The notes beneath the pieces are model-generated. The model did not search any database, had not been told where the DNA came from, and saw only the letters and a program-made list of their open reading frames with translations. The translations under genes and the position numbers were made by a program. From Deltaproteobacteria bacterium (GTDB taxonomy: Bacteria; Desulfobacterota; Desulfovibrionia; Desulfovibrionales; Desulfovibrionaceae), in contig JAITGZ010000261.1 in NCBI GenBank assembly GCA_031280335.1, positions 1 through 11,575 of the forward strand: 11,575 bases of DNA. The letters are read 5' to 3'. This document shows, piece by piece, positions 1 through 5,881 of this stretch. Every line of letters begins with the position of its first letter. Within the stretch, counting starts at the first letter, position 1.

Positions 1-510
1 GCCATGCTCAGGCGTATGCCGTCGGCCATTGTCATGGTTGACAGCGGGCTTAAAATCCTTGAGGCCAATGATGTGTTTATGCGGATGTTTTGCGGTGATA
101 TGTATGAATTTTTTTCCGCGCGCGCGGATGGCCTGAATGGCGTTGCCATTGATAGAATTGTCGATTTCTCATATATTTTTAAACAGACACTTCAAACAAA
201 AAGGGATATTCGCAAAGAGCATTTCCCCATCAAAAACAGATTATATAATTTATCCGTTTTTACCATTGAAGAAGATGAAATTGTGGGAGCAATCATCACT
301 GATGTTACGCAATCAGAAGTAAACAGAGAAAAGATTGCGCAAAAAGCCCGCGAGGTAATCACAAAAAACGTGGCCACCGTGCAGGAAATCGCCTGTTTAC
401 TGGGGGAACATATGGTGGAAACGGAACTTCTTTTGAATTCCATCGCCCAAAGCTATGACCCGGAAGCAGTGGCGCAAACAGGCAGCGGGGTGCCCGGCGA
501 TGTTTATTGA
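1..510 (+). CDS. PAS-domain C-terminal part of a protein, probably a PAS-tailed [FeFe] hydrogenase (5' partial)
   Basis: The frame is open to the left edge, so the real start lies outside the window; the Met at base 4 is probably internal. The visible 169 residues hold a PAS fold over about residues 1-105: 'MPSAIVMVDSGLKILEAN' is a typical PAS first strand, and 'IVGAIITDVTQSE' is the typical last strand leading into a helix. A coiled helical tail follows ('REKIAQKAREVITKNVATVQEIACLLGEH'). In known families this PAS-plus-tail is found at the C-terminus of sensory-type [FeFe] hydrogenases next to SpoIIE phosphatases, which is the context here; the H-cluster domain itself is not visible. The gene overlaps the next one by 11 bases, which suggests translational coupling. 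The PAS ligand cannot be read from sequence. A PAS histidine kinase is less likely because no kinase domain follows. The PAS call is strong and the hydrogenase assignment is inference. Confidence 0.8.
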   Translation, partial: AMLRRMPSAIVMVDSGLKILEANDVFMRMFCGDMYEFFSARADGLNGVAIDRIVDFSYIFKQTLQTKRDIRKEHFPIKNRLYNLSVFTIEEDEIVGAIITDVTQSEVNREKIAQKAREVITKNVATVQEIACLLGEHMVETELLLNSIAQSYDPEAVAQTGSGVPGDVY

Positions 511-1657
511 CATTGATTACGCGCAAGTGAAAAAATACAATCAGAACGCCTACGGGGATTATTTTTCATCCAAAAGGGTTCCGGGCAGGGTCATCGCCGT
601 GCTTTCAGACGGACTGGGGAGCGGCATTAAGGCCAATATCCTCTCCTGCATGACGGCCATCATGCTCTTGAAGTTTATTGACGCGGGCGCTGACATAAAA
701 AAGGCCTGCGAAATTATTATGAATTCCCTGCCTGTTTGCAAGGTGCGCAAAATAAGCTATGCCACGTTTTCAGCGCTGGATTGCCGTGATGATGGCGAAA
801 CCCATATTGTGGAAGAAGGCAACCCGCAATTCATCTGGATTAGAGACGGGCAGGTATTGGAGACCATGCCTCAGATAGTCCCTTCCGAGACCTTCTCAAA
901 ACGCAAGATGCAGCTTTATGATTTAAAGCTTATGGATGGAGACAGATTGGTTTTTTGCTCCGATGGCGTAACTCAATCAGGTCTTGGTTCGCCTGAGCTG
1001 AGGCTTGGACTGCGGCGGGACGGACTGATCGACTTTGTCCTGAAAAAAATTGCCGTAAAGCCGGATATTTCCAGTCGTGAATTGTCTAAAACCGTTGTAA
1101 ATTTTGCCCAGAATACAGAAATAGACAGAAAAGCGCAGGACGATATCTCCGCTGTTTCAATTTATTGCAGAGAACCGCGCAAGTCCATAGTTTTTACCGG
1201 CCCCCCCTATCACAATGGGCAGGACGGCAAATATGCCGCTCTCTTTAAAGAATTTACAGGCAAAAAAGCCGTGTGCGGCGGCACTACCTCCAATATTCTC
1301 GCAAGGGAATTAAACACCCCCGTCAATATCAAAGTTTCCTTCACCTCAGGTTCCCTGCCCCCGCCCATGGAAATGGAAGGGGCCGATTTGGTTACAGAAG
1401 GTATTTTGACCTTGACCCGCGCCCTTGAATACCTGGAGTCGCCTGAGGTTGTGGTCAATGAAGACGCGGCCGGACAGCTTGTAAGATTTTTTTTGGAAAG
1501 TGACTGCATAGATTTTTGGGTTGGGGCCAAACTTAACCAGGCGCATTACGACCCAAGCCTGCCGGTGGAAATTGAAATACGTAAAAATGTGATAAAAAAA
1601 ATCTCCAAACTGCTTGAGGAAAAATATATAAAAAAAGTCAGCCTGCAATATATCTGA
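500..1657 (+). CDS. SpoIIE/PP2C-type serine/threonine protein phosphatase, hydrogenase-linked
   Basis: A 385-residue cytoplasmic protein. The PPM/SpoIIE metal-binding motifs are all present: 'VLSDGLGSG' near residues 34-42, 'CSDGVTQSG' near 153-161 and 'QDDISAVS' near 213-220. Together they supply the Asp residues that bind Mn/Mg for dephosphorylating phospho-Ser/Thr. The catalytic domain ends near residue 230. About 155 more residues follow, with no domain I can name; they include a 'VCGGTTSNI' stretch near 258-266. I chose the ATG at 500 because conserved-looking sequence ('MFIDIDYAQVKKYNQ') starts there and it overlaps the upstream stop. An in-frame ATG at 455 would add 15 residues that overlap the PAS gene in another frame. 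Related phosphatases are found in hfs-type [FeFe]-hydrogenase operons and beside group C hydrogenases, where a signalling role is proposed. The substrate is unknown; a phosphorylated anti-sigma-factor antagonist would be typical, but none is encoded here. Confidence 0.9.
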   Translation: MFIDIDYAQVKKYNQNAYGDYFSSKRVPGRVIAVLSDGLGSGIKANILSCMTAIMLLKFIDAGADIKKACEIIMNSLPVCKVRKISYATFSALDCRDDGETHIVEEGNPQFIWIRDGQVLETMPQIVPSETFSKRKMQLYDLKLMDGDRLVFCSDGVTQSGLGSPELRLGLRRDGLIDFVLKKIAVKPDISSRELSKTVVNFAQNTEIDRKAQDDISAVSIYCREPRKSIVFTGPPYHNGQDGKYAALFKEFTGKKAVCGGTTSNILARELNTPVNIKVSFTSGSLPPPMEMEGADLVTEGILTLTRALEYLESPEVVVNEDAAGQLVRFFLESDCIDFWVGAKLNQAHYDPSLPVEIEIRKNVIKKISKLLEEKYIKKVSLQYI

Positions 1658-1702
1658 CGCGGATGGTTATAGCCGGCGTTTTTTATGGCTGACAGCCATT
1701 TT
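1658..1702 (+). terminator. Possible intrinsic terminator after the phosphatase gene
   Basis: Directly after the phosphatase stop an imperfect GC hairpin (CGC at 1658-1660 with GCG at 1676-1678, plus an inner GG/CC) runs into six Ts at 1679-1684. A second small perfect stem, ATGGCT/AGCCAT around a GAC loop (1685-1699), is followed by TTT. Both stems are short, so this is a weak call. If real, the ferredoxin and hydrogenase genes would be a separate or attenuated transcript. The rest of the 155-base gap, to 1800, shows no clear promoter. Confidence 0.3.
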
Positions 1703-1801
1703 AAATATGGTCCGTTCAGCAATGCGGCAAGCCCCTCAGGCGTTCACGTTTTGTGTACTGCCGGGCCGGGGTGCAACCGCAAGGAACAGAGGATGAATTA
1801 A

Positions 1802-1806
1802 GGAGG
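1802..1806 (+). promoter_or_regulatory. Strong ribosome binding site that fixes a GTG start
   Basis: GGAGG lies inside AAGGAGG, with six bases between it and the GTG at 1813. It decides the start of the [2Fe-2S] protein in favour of 1813 rather than an in-frame upstream codon at 1753, which would add 20 residues unlike the family and has no comparable ribosome binding site. Confidence 0.8.
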
Positions 1807-1812
1807 ATAACG

Positions 1813-2067
1813 GTGAAGCAAATTGAATTGAAGATATGTTTGGGAACAAGTTGTTATGTTATGGGGTCGTCTCATTTGCATGAACTAGTTGACATGGTTC
1901 CGTCCAGATTCGGCGATATAGTGAACGTAGTAGGGCATAATTGTTTGGGGCAGTGTTCAAAAAATCTGGAAGCCGGCGGTCCTCCGTATGTTCAGGTTGA
2001 CGACGAGATCATCCCTGACGCAAGCATAGAAAAAGTCTTACAATATCTGGAAATAAAATTAAAATGA
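1813..2067 (+). CDS. Small [2Fe-2S] thioredoxin-like ferredoxin (NuoE-like domain)
   Basis: An 84-residue protein with a GTG start. The cysteine pattern C9-x4-C14 ('CLGTSC') and C44-x3-C48 ('CLGQC') is that of the thioredoxin-fold [2Fe-2S] ferredoxins related to NuoE/HoxE and HydC subunits. 'GGPPYVQVDDEI' then 'IEKVLQYLE' matches the usual C-terminal strand and helix. It lacks the N-terminal helical bundle of a full NuoE (about 160 residues), so it is the stand-alone short form. Its stop overlaps the start of the hydrogenase gene (ATGA), so the two are almost certainly co-translated and the protein is likely an electron-transfer partner or subunit of that hydrogenase. In hfs-type operons a similar small Fe-S protein precedes the hydrogenase. 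The direction of electron flow and the physiological donor cannot be read from sequence. Confidence 0.9.
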   Translation: MKQIELKICLGTSCYVMGSSHLHELVDMVPSRFGDIVNVVGHNCLGQCSKNLEAGGPPYVQVDDEIIPDASIEKVLQYLEIKLK

Positions 2068-3548
2068 GCAGGCAAACCATTCACCTGAAGAAAGAAGTGC
2101 TTGTACGTATAATTAAAGCATTCTTTTCAGGAGATTTCATAAATAATATCCGTCTTGTGCCTTTTCAGATGCGTCCAAAAGGCTCAGATGTATCGTATCG
2201 TTGTTGTATATACAAGGAAAGAGCTGTTTTACGCGACAGAATTATCTCAGGACTCGGTTTCGGCATCGAAAACGATGACGAAACACTCGATTTGGGCATT
2301 TATGCCGAACAAGCCCTTAAACGGGAAAAACCTGAAGATATCCCGCTCACGGTAATAGAAACAGCGTGTAAAGGCTGTACCCCCAATAGAATCCACATTA
2401 CCGATCTGTGCCAGGGCTGCGTTGCGCGCCCTTGCCAAAGTACATGCAGATTCGGAGCAATAAGCATTATTAACGGAAAATCAGTCATTGACGGCGCAAA
2501 ATGTAAAAATTGCAAAATGTGCGTGCCGGTATGCCCCTATAACGCCATTGTCAAAATAAGCGTCCCCTGCGAAGACTCATGCCCTGTGGCCGCCATTCAA
2601 AAAAACGCGCACGGCTTCGCCCAAATTGACTACGATAAATGTATAACATGCGGAAAATGTATTATAGGATGCCCCTTTGGAGCGGTACACGAAAAAAGCC
2701 AGCTCATTGACGTCTTGAAGAACCTGAATAAAAAAATTATCGCCCTCATTGCCCCCTCCATCGTGGGACAATTTCCGGGAAATATCTACCAATTAAAATC
2801 AGCCATGCTGAAACTGGGCTTTTCAGATGTCTATGAAGTGGCGCAAGGGGCAGATATTACAACAAAAAATGAGGCGCTGGAATTTAAGGAAAGGCTGGAG
2901 AAAGGCGAGCCGCTGATGACCACATCATGCTGCGCCGGATATTTCAACTTTGTGGAAAAACACCTGCCTGAAATAAAACGCTTTGTCTCGGATACCAAAA
3001 CCCCGCTCTACTATATCGCTGAACAAGCCAAAGCCAGACACCCCGATGCCGTAACCGTCTTCATCAGCCCCTGCACGGCCAAAAAAAGCGAGGCCCATGC
3101 CTGCGCGAACGTGGATTATGTGCTGAATTACGAAGAGCTGGGGGCGGTGTTCGTTGCCCTGAATATGGAAATAACCGCCTGTGAACAGGTCCCCTTTGAT
3201 ACGGAAAGCTCCAGGGAAGGCAGAGCTTTCGGCATAACAGGCGGAGTCGCCGCCGCCGTAGCCTCCATCTCCGAAATCAGGGTTAACCCCTGTATAATCA
3301 ACGGACTGAACAAAGACAGCATCAAACGGCTGCGCCAAATAGCCCGCGAAGGCCGCTGCCCGCCGGCGGACTGCGCCCCGCAGGACGCCTCCCGCGCCCC
3401 GGACGCCGCCAGCGGTTGCAATCTGGTGGAAGTCATGTGCTGCGAAAACGGCTGCATCGGCGGCAATGCCGCCATCGCGCCGGAGAAAATCTCCAAAAAA
3501 GCCCTGGCGGATTTTCTAAAAATGACCCCTGCGGCAGACCAGCCTTGA
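2064..3548 (+). CDS. Monomeric [FeFe] hydrogenase, group B type, with multiple ferredoxin clusters
   Basis: A 494-residue cytoplasmic protein expected to interconvert H2 with protons and electrons. The N-terminal block with 'YRCCIYKERAVLRDRI' (residues 45-60) is characteristic of the monomeric group B [FeFe] family. Cysteine-rich iron-sulfur segments follow: C102/C105, C116/C119/C124/C128, the ferredoxin motif C147-C150-C153-C157, C169/C173, and a second motif C193-C196-C199-C203. The three H-cluster motifs are 'TSCCAGY' (287-293), 'SPCTAKKSE' (335-343) and 'EVMCCENGC' (456-464). By alignment with Clostridium pasteurianum CpI the ligands are C290, C337, C460 and C464, and C289 takes the place of the proton-transfer cysteine. 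Departures from the canonical motifs are Ala291 for Pro, Cys459 for Ala and Asn462 for Gly. An Ala/Pro-rich insertion with three cysteines (about 431-452) sits just before the last motif. No maturase genes (hydEFG) are in view, so maturation must be encoded elsewhere. A sensory role is possible given the phosphatase and PAS neighbours. Confidence 0.93.
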   Translation: MSRQTIHLKKEVLVRIIKAFFSGDFINNIRLVPFQMRPKGSDVSYRCCIYKERAVLRDRIISGLGFGIENDDETLDLGIYAEQALKREKPEDIPLTVIETACKGCTPNRIHITDLCQGCVARPCQSTCRFGAISIINGKSVIDGAKCKNCKMCVPVCPYNAIVKISVPCEDSCPVAAIQKNAHGFAQIDYDKCITCGKCIIGCPFGAVHEKSQLIDVLKNLNKKIIALIAPSIVGQFPGNIYQLKSAMLKLGFSDVYEVAQGADITTKNEALEFKERLEKGEPLMTTSCCAGYFNFVEKHLPEIKRFVSDTKTPLYYIAEQAKARHPDAVTVFISPCTAKKSEAHACANVDYVLNYEELGAVFVALNMEITACEQVPFDTESSREGRAFGITGGVAAAVASISEIRVNPCIINGLNKDSIKRLRQIAREGRCPPADCAPQDASRAPDAASGCNLVEVMCCENGCIGGNAAIAPEKISKKALADFLKMTPAADQP

Positions 3549-3591
3549 ACCGCTCCCGGCCTGAGTGAGCGAACCCCCTGCCCCTGCGCCG

Positions 3592-3611
3592 CCGGGGGAG
3601 GGAACCCCCGG
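3592..3611. repeat. GC-rich perfect hairpin in the convergent intergenic region
   Basis: CCGGGGG (3592-3598) pairs perfectly with CCCCCGG (3605-3611) around a six-base AGGGAA loop. It lies in a C/G-run stretch (3573-3620) after the hydrogenase. No T-tract follows, so it is not a classical intrinsic terminator, though it could slow or end transcription from the left. It is similar in style to the hairpins at 5753-5783. Confidence 0.5.
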
Positions 3612-3638
3612 ACCCCCTACCTCCTGAACCCGTTCAAG

Positions 3639-3673
3639 TTTTAGGGCAATTTCAAAGCGAAATTGTCCTAAAA
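3639..3673. terminator. 15-bp hairpin between convergent genes, possible bidirectional terminator
   Basis: TTTTAGGGCAATTTC (3639-3653) pairs with 3659-3673 over 15 positions with one G-T wobble, around an AAAGC loop. The right arm includes the stop codon of the minus-strand toxin gene (3668-3670). The position between convergent genes suits a shared terminator, but there is no T-run outside the arms, so a repeat element is an equal explanation. A related hairpin lies at 4414-4430. Confidence 0.5.
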
Positions 3674-4063
3674 GCGTGTATCGTCTGCCGCGCACTGCAC
3701 CAGACAGCTTTTCAGATCTTGCGTTATGCGCTCCCATCTGTTGTCGCGGCGTTCAATCCAGTCCATCACGCGCTGGAACAGCCAGTCAGGTTGGGCGCGC
3801 AGCCGCCAGCCGTTGATGCGTAAAAAAACATCGCAGGCGGCAAAGGCTGCACGCTTATTGCCATCCACAAAAGGGTGGTTGACGAGCAGGCTTTCTAAAA
3901 GAGCGGCGGCCTCTTCGGCAATATCACCGTAATAGCCGCATTGCGGGCGAAAAGCCGCAGCCTCAACCGCGCCCATGTCGCGTATGCCGGGCGCGCCGCC
4001 GCAGCGATCCAAAAGCGCTTGATGAAGAGCCAGAATTTCCAGTGAAGTCAGGTATTCTCTCAT
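3668..4063 (-). CDS. Doc-family (Fic-fold) toxin of a type II toxin-antitoxin system
   Basis: 131 residues, close to the 126 of phage P1 Doc. The motif 'HPFVDGNKRAA' (H63, D67, N69, K70, R71) is the Doc variant of the Fic motif. Lys takes the place of the second Gly of AMP-transferring Fic enzymes (HPFxxGNGR), which in Doc goes with phosphorylation of elongation factor Tu and arrest of translation. 'LEILALHQALLDRCGG' near the N-terminus and 'FLRINGWRL' after the motif also fit the family. The gene follows the antitoxin with a 4-base overlap (ATGA), so the two are translationally coupled. All motif residues are intact and the length is full, so the toxin is probably active unless neutralised. 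Activity on EF-Tu is known for P1 Doc and inferred here. Confidence 0.9.
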   Translation of the reverse strand: MREYLTSLEILALHQALLDRCGGAPGIRDMGAVEAAAFRPQCGYYGDIAEEAAALLESLLVNHPFVDGNKRAAFAACDVFLRINGWRLRAQPDWLFQRVMDWIERRDNRWERITQDLKSCLVQCAADDTRF

Positions 4064-4299
4064 TTGGCAAGCTCACGGTACAGGGAGTCGTACTCGGTCA
4101 CGCTGTCATGCAGCGCCAGCATGACCCGCCTGCGCGGGACATTGCCCTGTTTCCGGGCGAGATATTCCCGCAGGGCTTCGTCAATCAGGGCTTGTAACTG
4201 CCTGCCCTCCTGTCCGGCTATTTTGCGGAGTTCGGCCAGGATTTTCGGGTCGGCCTGGGTGGCGAATTTTACCTTTTTGGCTTCGGAGACTGCTTGCAT
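4060..4299 (-). CDS. Ribbon-helix-helix-type antitoxin partner of the Doc-family toxin
   Basis: A 79-residue, charged small protein. The N-terminal 'KKVKFATQADPKILAELRKIAGQEGRQLQALIDEALREYLARK' region, positions 8-50, looks like one beta strand plus two helices, the ribbon-helix-helix DNA-binding layout. The C-terminal third ('RRRVMLALHDSVTEYDSLYRELAK') would be the segment that wraps the toxin. It comes before the toxin, as antitoxins usually do, with a good ribosome binding site (GGAGGT) five bases before the ATG. Canonical Doc pairs with Phd; a ribbon-helix-helix partner is a variant also seen in nature. The protein should repress its own promoter, possibly with the toxin as co-repressor. 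The fold comes from pattern only, without an alignment. Confidence 0.8.
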   Translation of the reverse strand: MQAVSEAKKVKFATQADPKILAELRKIAGQEGRQLQALIDEALREYLARKQGNVPRRRVMLALHDSVTEYDSLYRELAK

Positions 4300-4304
4300 A
4301 ATCT

Positions 4305-4344
4305 ACCTCCGCCTTGAATATATGCCCCAATCATGAAATGTCAA
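4305..4344 (-). promoter_or_regulatory. Sigma-70-type promoter and ribosome binding site of the toxin-antitoxin operon
   Basis: Read on the minus strand: a perfect -35 TTGACA (4339-4344), a 16-base spacer and a -10 TATATT (4317-4322, matching five of the six TATAAT bases), then a GGAGGT ribosome binding site (4305-4310) before the ATG at 4299. The spacer is one base short of the optimum. Transcription would start close to the ribosome binding site, giving a very short leader. Confidence 0.7.
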
Positions 4345-4360
4345 GAAATATCAAGAAACA
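4341..4360 (-). promoter_or_regulatory. Tandem 10-bp direct repeat overlapping the -35, candidate antitoxin operator
   Basis: TCAAGAAA occurs at 4341-4348 and 4351-4358 on the + strand, spaced 10 bp start to start, which is one helical turn. It overlaps the -35 box of the toxin-antitoxin promoter. Ribbon-helix-helix repressors bind short tandem sites on one face of the DNA, so this is a natural operator for the antitoxin. No binding data are visible. Confidence 0.45.
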
Positions 4361-4594
4361 GGGCTGTAAGCCATAAAATACAAATTAGTATAATAATATA
4401 AATGTATTATATAATTTTCAAAGTGAAAATGCCCTGAATATTCCGCGCAGCGGCCTCAAGTTATGACTATTCAGGTCGATATATTTTATGGAACAGTGTC
4501 TTGGCGTATTGACTTTTGACCTGTTTGGGGACAATTTACGCATAAGAATAAGAACTATTCTTTTTTTATCGCGTTGTTTGTTTTATTTTTCAGC
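4361..4594. other. AT-rich intergenic region between the divergent toxin-antitoxin and binding-protein genes
   Basis: No convincing gene is present. It holds an AT dyad (ATAATA 4393-4398 with TATTAT 4405-4410) and the hairpin at 4414-4430. The two TTGAC motifs at 4509-4513 and 4516-4520 could be -35 elements for the binding-protein gene, but I see no good -10 at the right distance. An in-frame ATG at 4488 opens the binding-protein frame early but comes before the signal peptide and has no clear ribosome binding site. Confidence 0.5.
4414..4430. repeat. Hairpin related to the one downstream of the toxin gene
   Basis: ATTTTC and GAAAAT pair around an AAAGT loop. Without gaps, 4416-4438 matches 3650-3672 at 19 of 23 positions, including the loop (AAAGT against AAAGC) and the following CCT. 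The two copies flank the toxin-antitoxin module. Confidence 0.45.
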
Positions 4595-4600
4595 AGGAGG
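4595..4600 (+). promoter_or_regulatory. Ribosome binding site that fixes the binding-protein start
   Basis: AGGAGG ends four bases before the ATG at 4605. That start gives a normal signal peptide, whereas the longer in-frame start at 4488 would place 39 extra residues before it. Confidence 0.75.
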
Positions 4601-4604
4601 GGCC

Positions 4605-5738
4605 ATGTTGATCGCGCGAAGGATTTTATACCCGGCCTTGCTGTGCGCCCTGCTTTTCGCCGGGCGGGCCTGGGCCGCGGAAGAAACAATCAGGTTGGGG
4701 GTGGTGGGGGCGTACAGCGGCAATCTGGCCCCCTACGGCATAGGCATGTTGAACGCGGCCCAGGCGGTTGTGGAACGGGCCAATGCCGCCGGAGGCATTG
4801 CCGGGGGCAAAAAACTGGAACTCCTGCCCCACGACGACCAGTGCGACCCGGACAAAGCCTATAACGCCGCCAATACCCTTGTGAACGCGGGCGTAAAGGT
4901 GGTCATCGGGCATCTTTGCACCAGCGCGACCCAGTCCGCCCTGAATGTCTATAATCGGGCCAAGATCATTTCCATATCCCCTTCCTCCTCCCTGCCCGAA
5001 CTCACCACCTCCGGCAAAAATCCCTATTTTTTCCGCACTGTCGCCATGGATGACAGCCAGGCCCGTCTGGCGGCGCAATGTCTGGAAAAAAACCTTAAGG
5101 TGACCAAGGCCGCCATCCTGCACGACAAAAGCGATTACGGCATGGGTTACGCCGAATTTGTGCGCAAGCAGCTCAACCGGAACAGAAGCGTGAAAGTAAC
5201 CCTCTTTTCAGGCATAGACCCCAAAGCCAATGATTATACCACCATTCTCAAACTGGTGCGCGCCAGCGGTGCCGAGGCGCTGGTCTTTGGCGGCTACGAC
5301 CCGGAGGCGGTCAAGCTTGTCTCGCAGATGCGCGAGCTGGAAATGGATATACCCCTGATCTCGCTGGACGGTATAAAAAGCAAAAACTTCATCAATATGG
5401 CCGGTCCGGCGGCTGAAGGCGTTTATGCCTCCGCCCCCCGCGAAGTTATGGGAAACCGCGTGTCCAAAAACGCCACTGAAGACCACCAAAAAGCATTCGG
5501 CGATGACGCGCCCCTCTCGCCTTTCTATATGGAAGCCTACGCCGCCGTCCTGGCGGCGATTAACGCCATGGACAAAAGCGGCGGCGACCAAAATACGCAA
5601 AAACTGGCCGCTGTGCTGCGCAACGAATACGTAAATACCCCCCTGGGCAGAATCCGCTTTAACCGCAGCGGCGATGCCGAAGGCGTGGGCTTTGTCATGT
5701 TCAAGGTCATTGACGGCAAATTTATGGAAATAAAATAA
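4605..5738 (+). CDS. Periplasmic branched-chain amino acid-type ABC transporter binding protein (LivK-like)
   Basis: 377 residues. The signal peptide has Arg residues at 5-6 ('MLIARR'), a hydrophobic core and a likely cut after 'AWA' near residue 24, so the mature protein is periplasmic. The mature part has the type I periplasmic-binding fold: 'IRLGVVGAYSGNLAPYGIG' at the start, and 'DDQCDPDKA...VVIGHLC' with the cysteine pair that forms the conserved disulfide in LivJ/LivK. 'SDYGMGYAEF' is the start of the second lobe. The length fits the family, and the C-terminus ('MFKVIDGKFMEIK') looks complete. The natural ligand would be Leu/Ile/Val or another small amino acid, but this subfamily also binds amides, urea and aromatic acids, so the ligand is open. 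No permease or ATPase genes are adjacent, so it is an orphan that may serve a transporter elsewhere or act in sensing. Confidence 0.93.
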   Translation: MLIARRILYPALLCALLFAGRAWAAEETIRLGVVGAYSGNLAPYGIGMLNAAQAVVERANAAGGIAGGKKLELLPHDDQCDPDKAYNAANTLVNAGVKVVIGHLCTSATQSALNVYNRAKIISISPSSSLPELTTSGKNPYFFRTVAMDDSQARLAAQCLEKNLKVTKAAILHDKSDYGMGYAEFVRKQLNRNRSVKVTLFSGIDPKANDYTTILKLVRASGAEALVFGGYDPEAVKLVSQMRELEMDIPLISLDGIKSKNFINMAGPAAEGVYASAPREVMGNRVSKNATEDHQKAFGDDAPLSPFYMEAYAAVLAAINAMDKSGGDQNTQKLAAVLRNEYVNTPLGRIRFNRSGDAEGVGFVMFKVIDGKFMEIK

Positions 5739-5752
5739 GACGTAATTTTATC

Positions 5753-5783
5753 GGGGCTGTCGCCCCGCGCCCCATCCGGGGGC
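5753..5783. repeat. Tandem GC hairpins between the binding protein and the HD-GYP gene
   Basis: GGGGC/GCCCC (5753-5757 with 5762-5766, loop TGTC) is followed by GCCCC/GGGGC (5769-5773 with 5779-5783). They start 15 bases after the binding-protein stop. They could act as a terminator or be part of a dispersed repeat, and they lie exactly where recognisable metallo-beta-lactamase sequence begins. Confidence 0.5.
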
Positions 5784-5881
5784 TTGGTTACAAGGCGTGC
5801 GCGGACGGCGCCCATTATGTCTATCCCGGGGATCATGAAATTGACGGAAGCGCCGAGGCCCGCGCCGAAGCCGGGCGCTTT
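5777..5881 (+). pseudogene. In-frame metallo-beta-lactamase-fold remnant with no start codon, joined to the next gene
   Basis: In the frame of the downstream gene the DNA reads on without a stop back to the TGA at 5711-5713, but there is no ATG, GTG or TTG before 5882. The translation 'LGYKACADGAHYVYPGDHEID' followed by 'AGRFLEGADIAVVDAMYG' fits the C-terminal half of metallo-beta-lactamase-fold domains, in which a 'GYR...VVFATDHE...FLRGADLVIFDAQY' pattern is usual. This is therefore coding sequence cut off from its start. The HxHxDH metal-binding half that should come before it is absent. Confidence 0.6.

Noticed and set aside
455..499. Upstream start for the phosphatase gene
   Set aside because: The 15 extra residues overlap the PAS coding sequence in another frame and look unlike family N-termini; the ATG at 500 fits better.
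1753..1812. Upstream start for the [2Fe-2S] ferredoxin
   Set aside because: The strong AAGGAGG six bases before the GTG at 1813 fixes the later start.
4509..4550. Promoter for the binding-protein gene
   Set aside because: TTGAC motifs are present at 4509 and 4516, but no acceptable -10 element lies 15-19 bases away, so it is not listed as a promoter.
4488..4604. Upstream start for the binding protein
   Set aside because: It would put 39 residues before the signal peptide; the ATG at 4605 has AGGAGG and a normal signal peptide.
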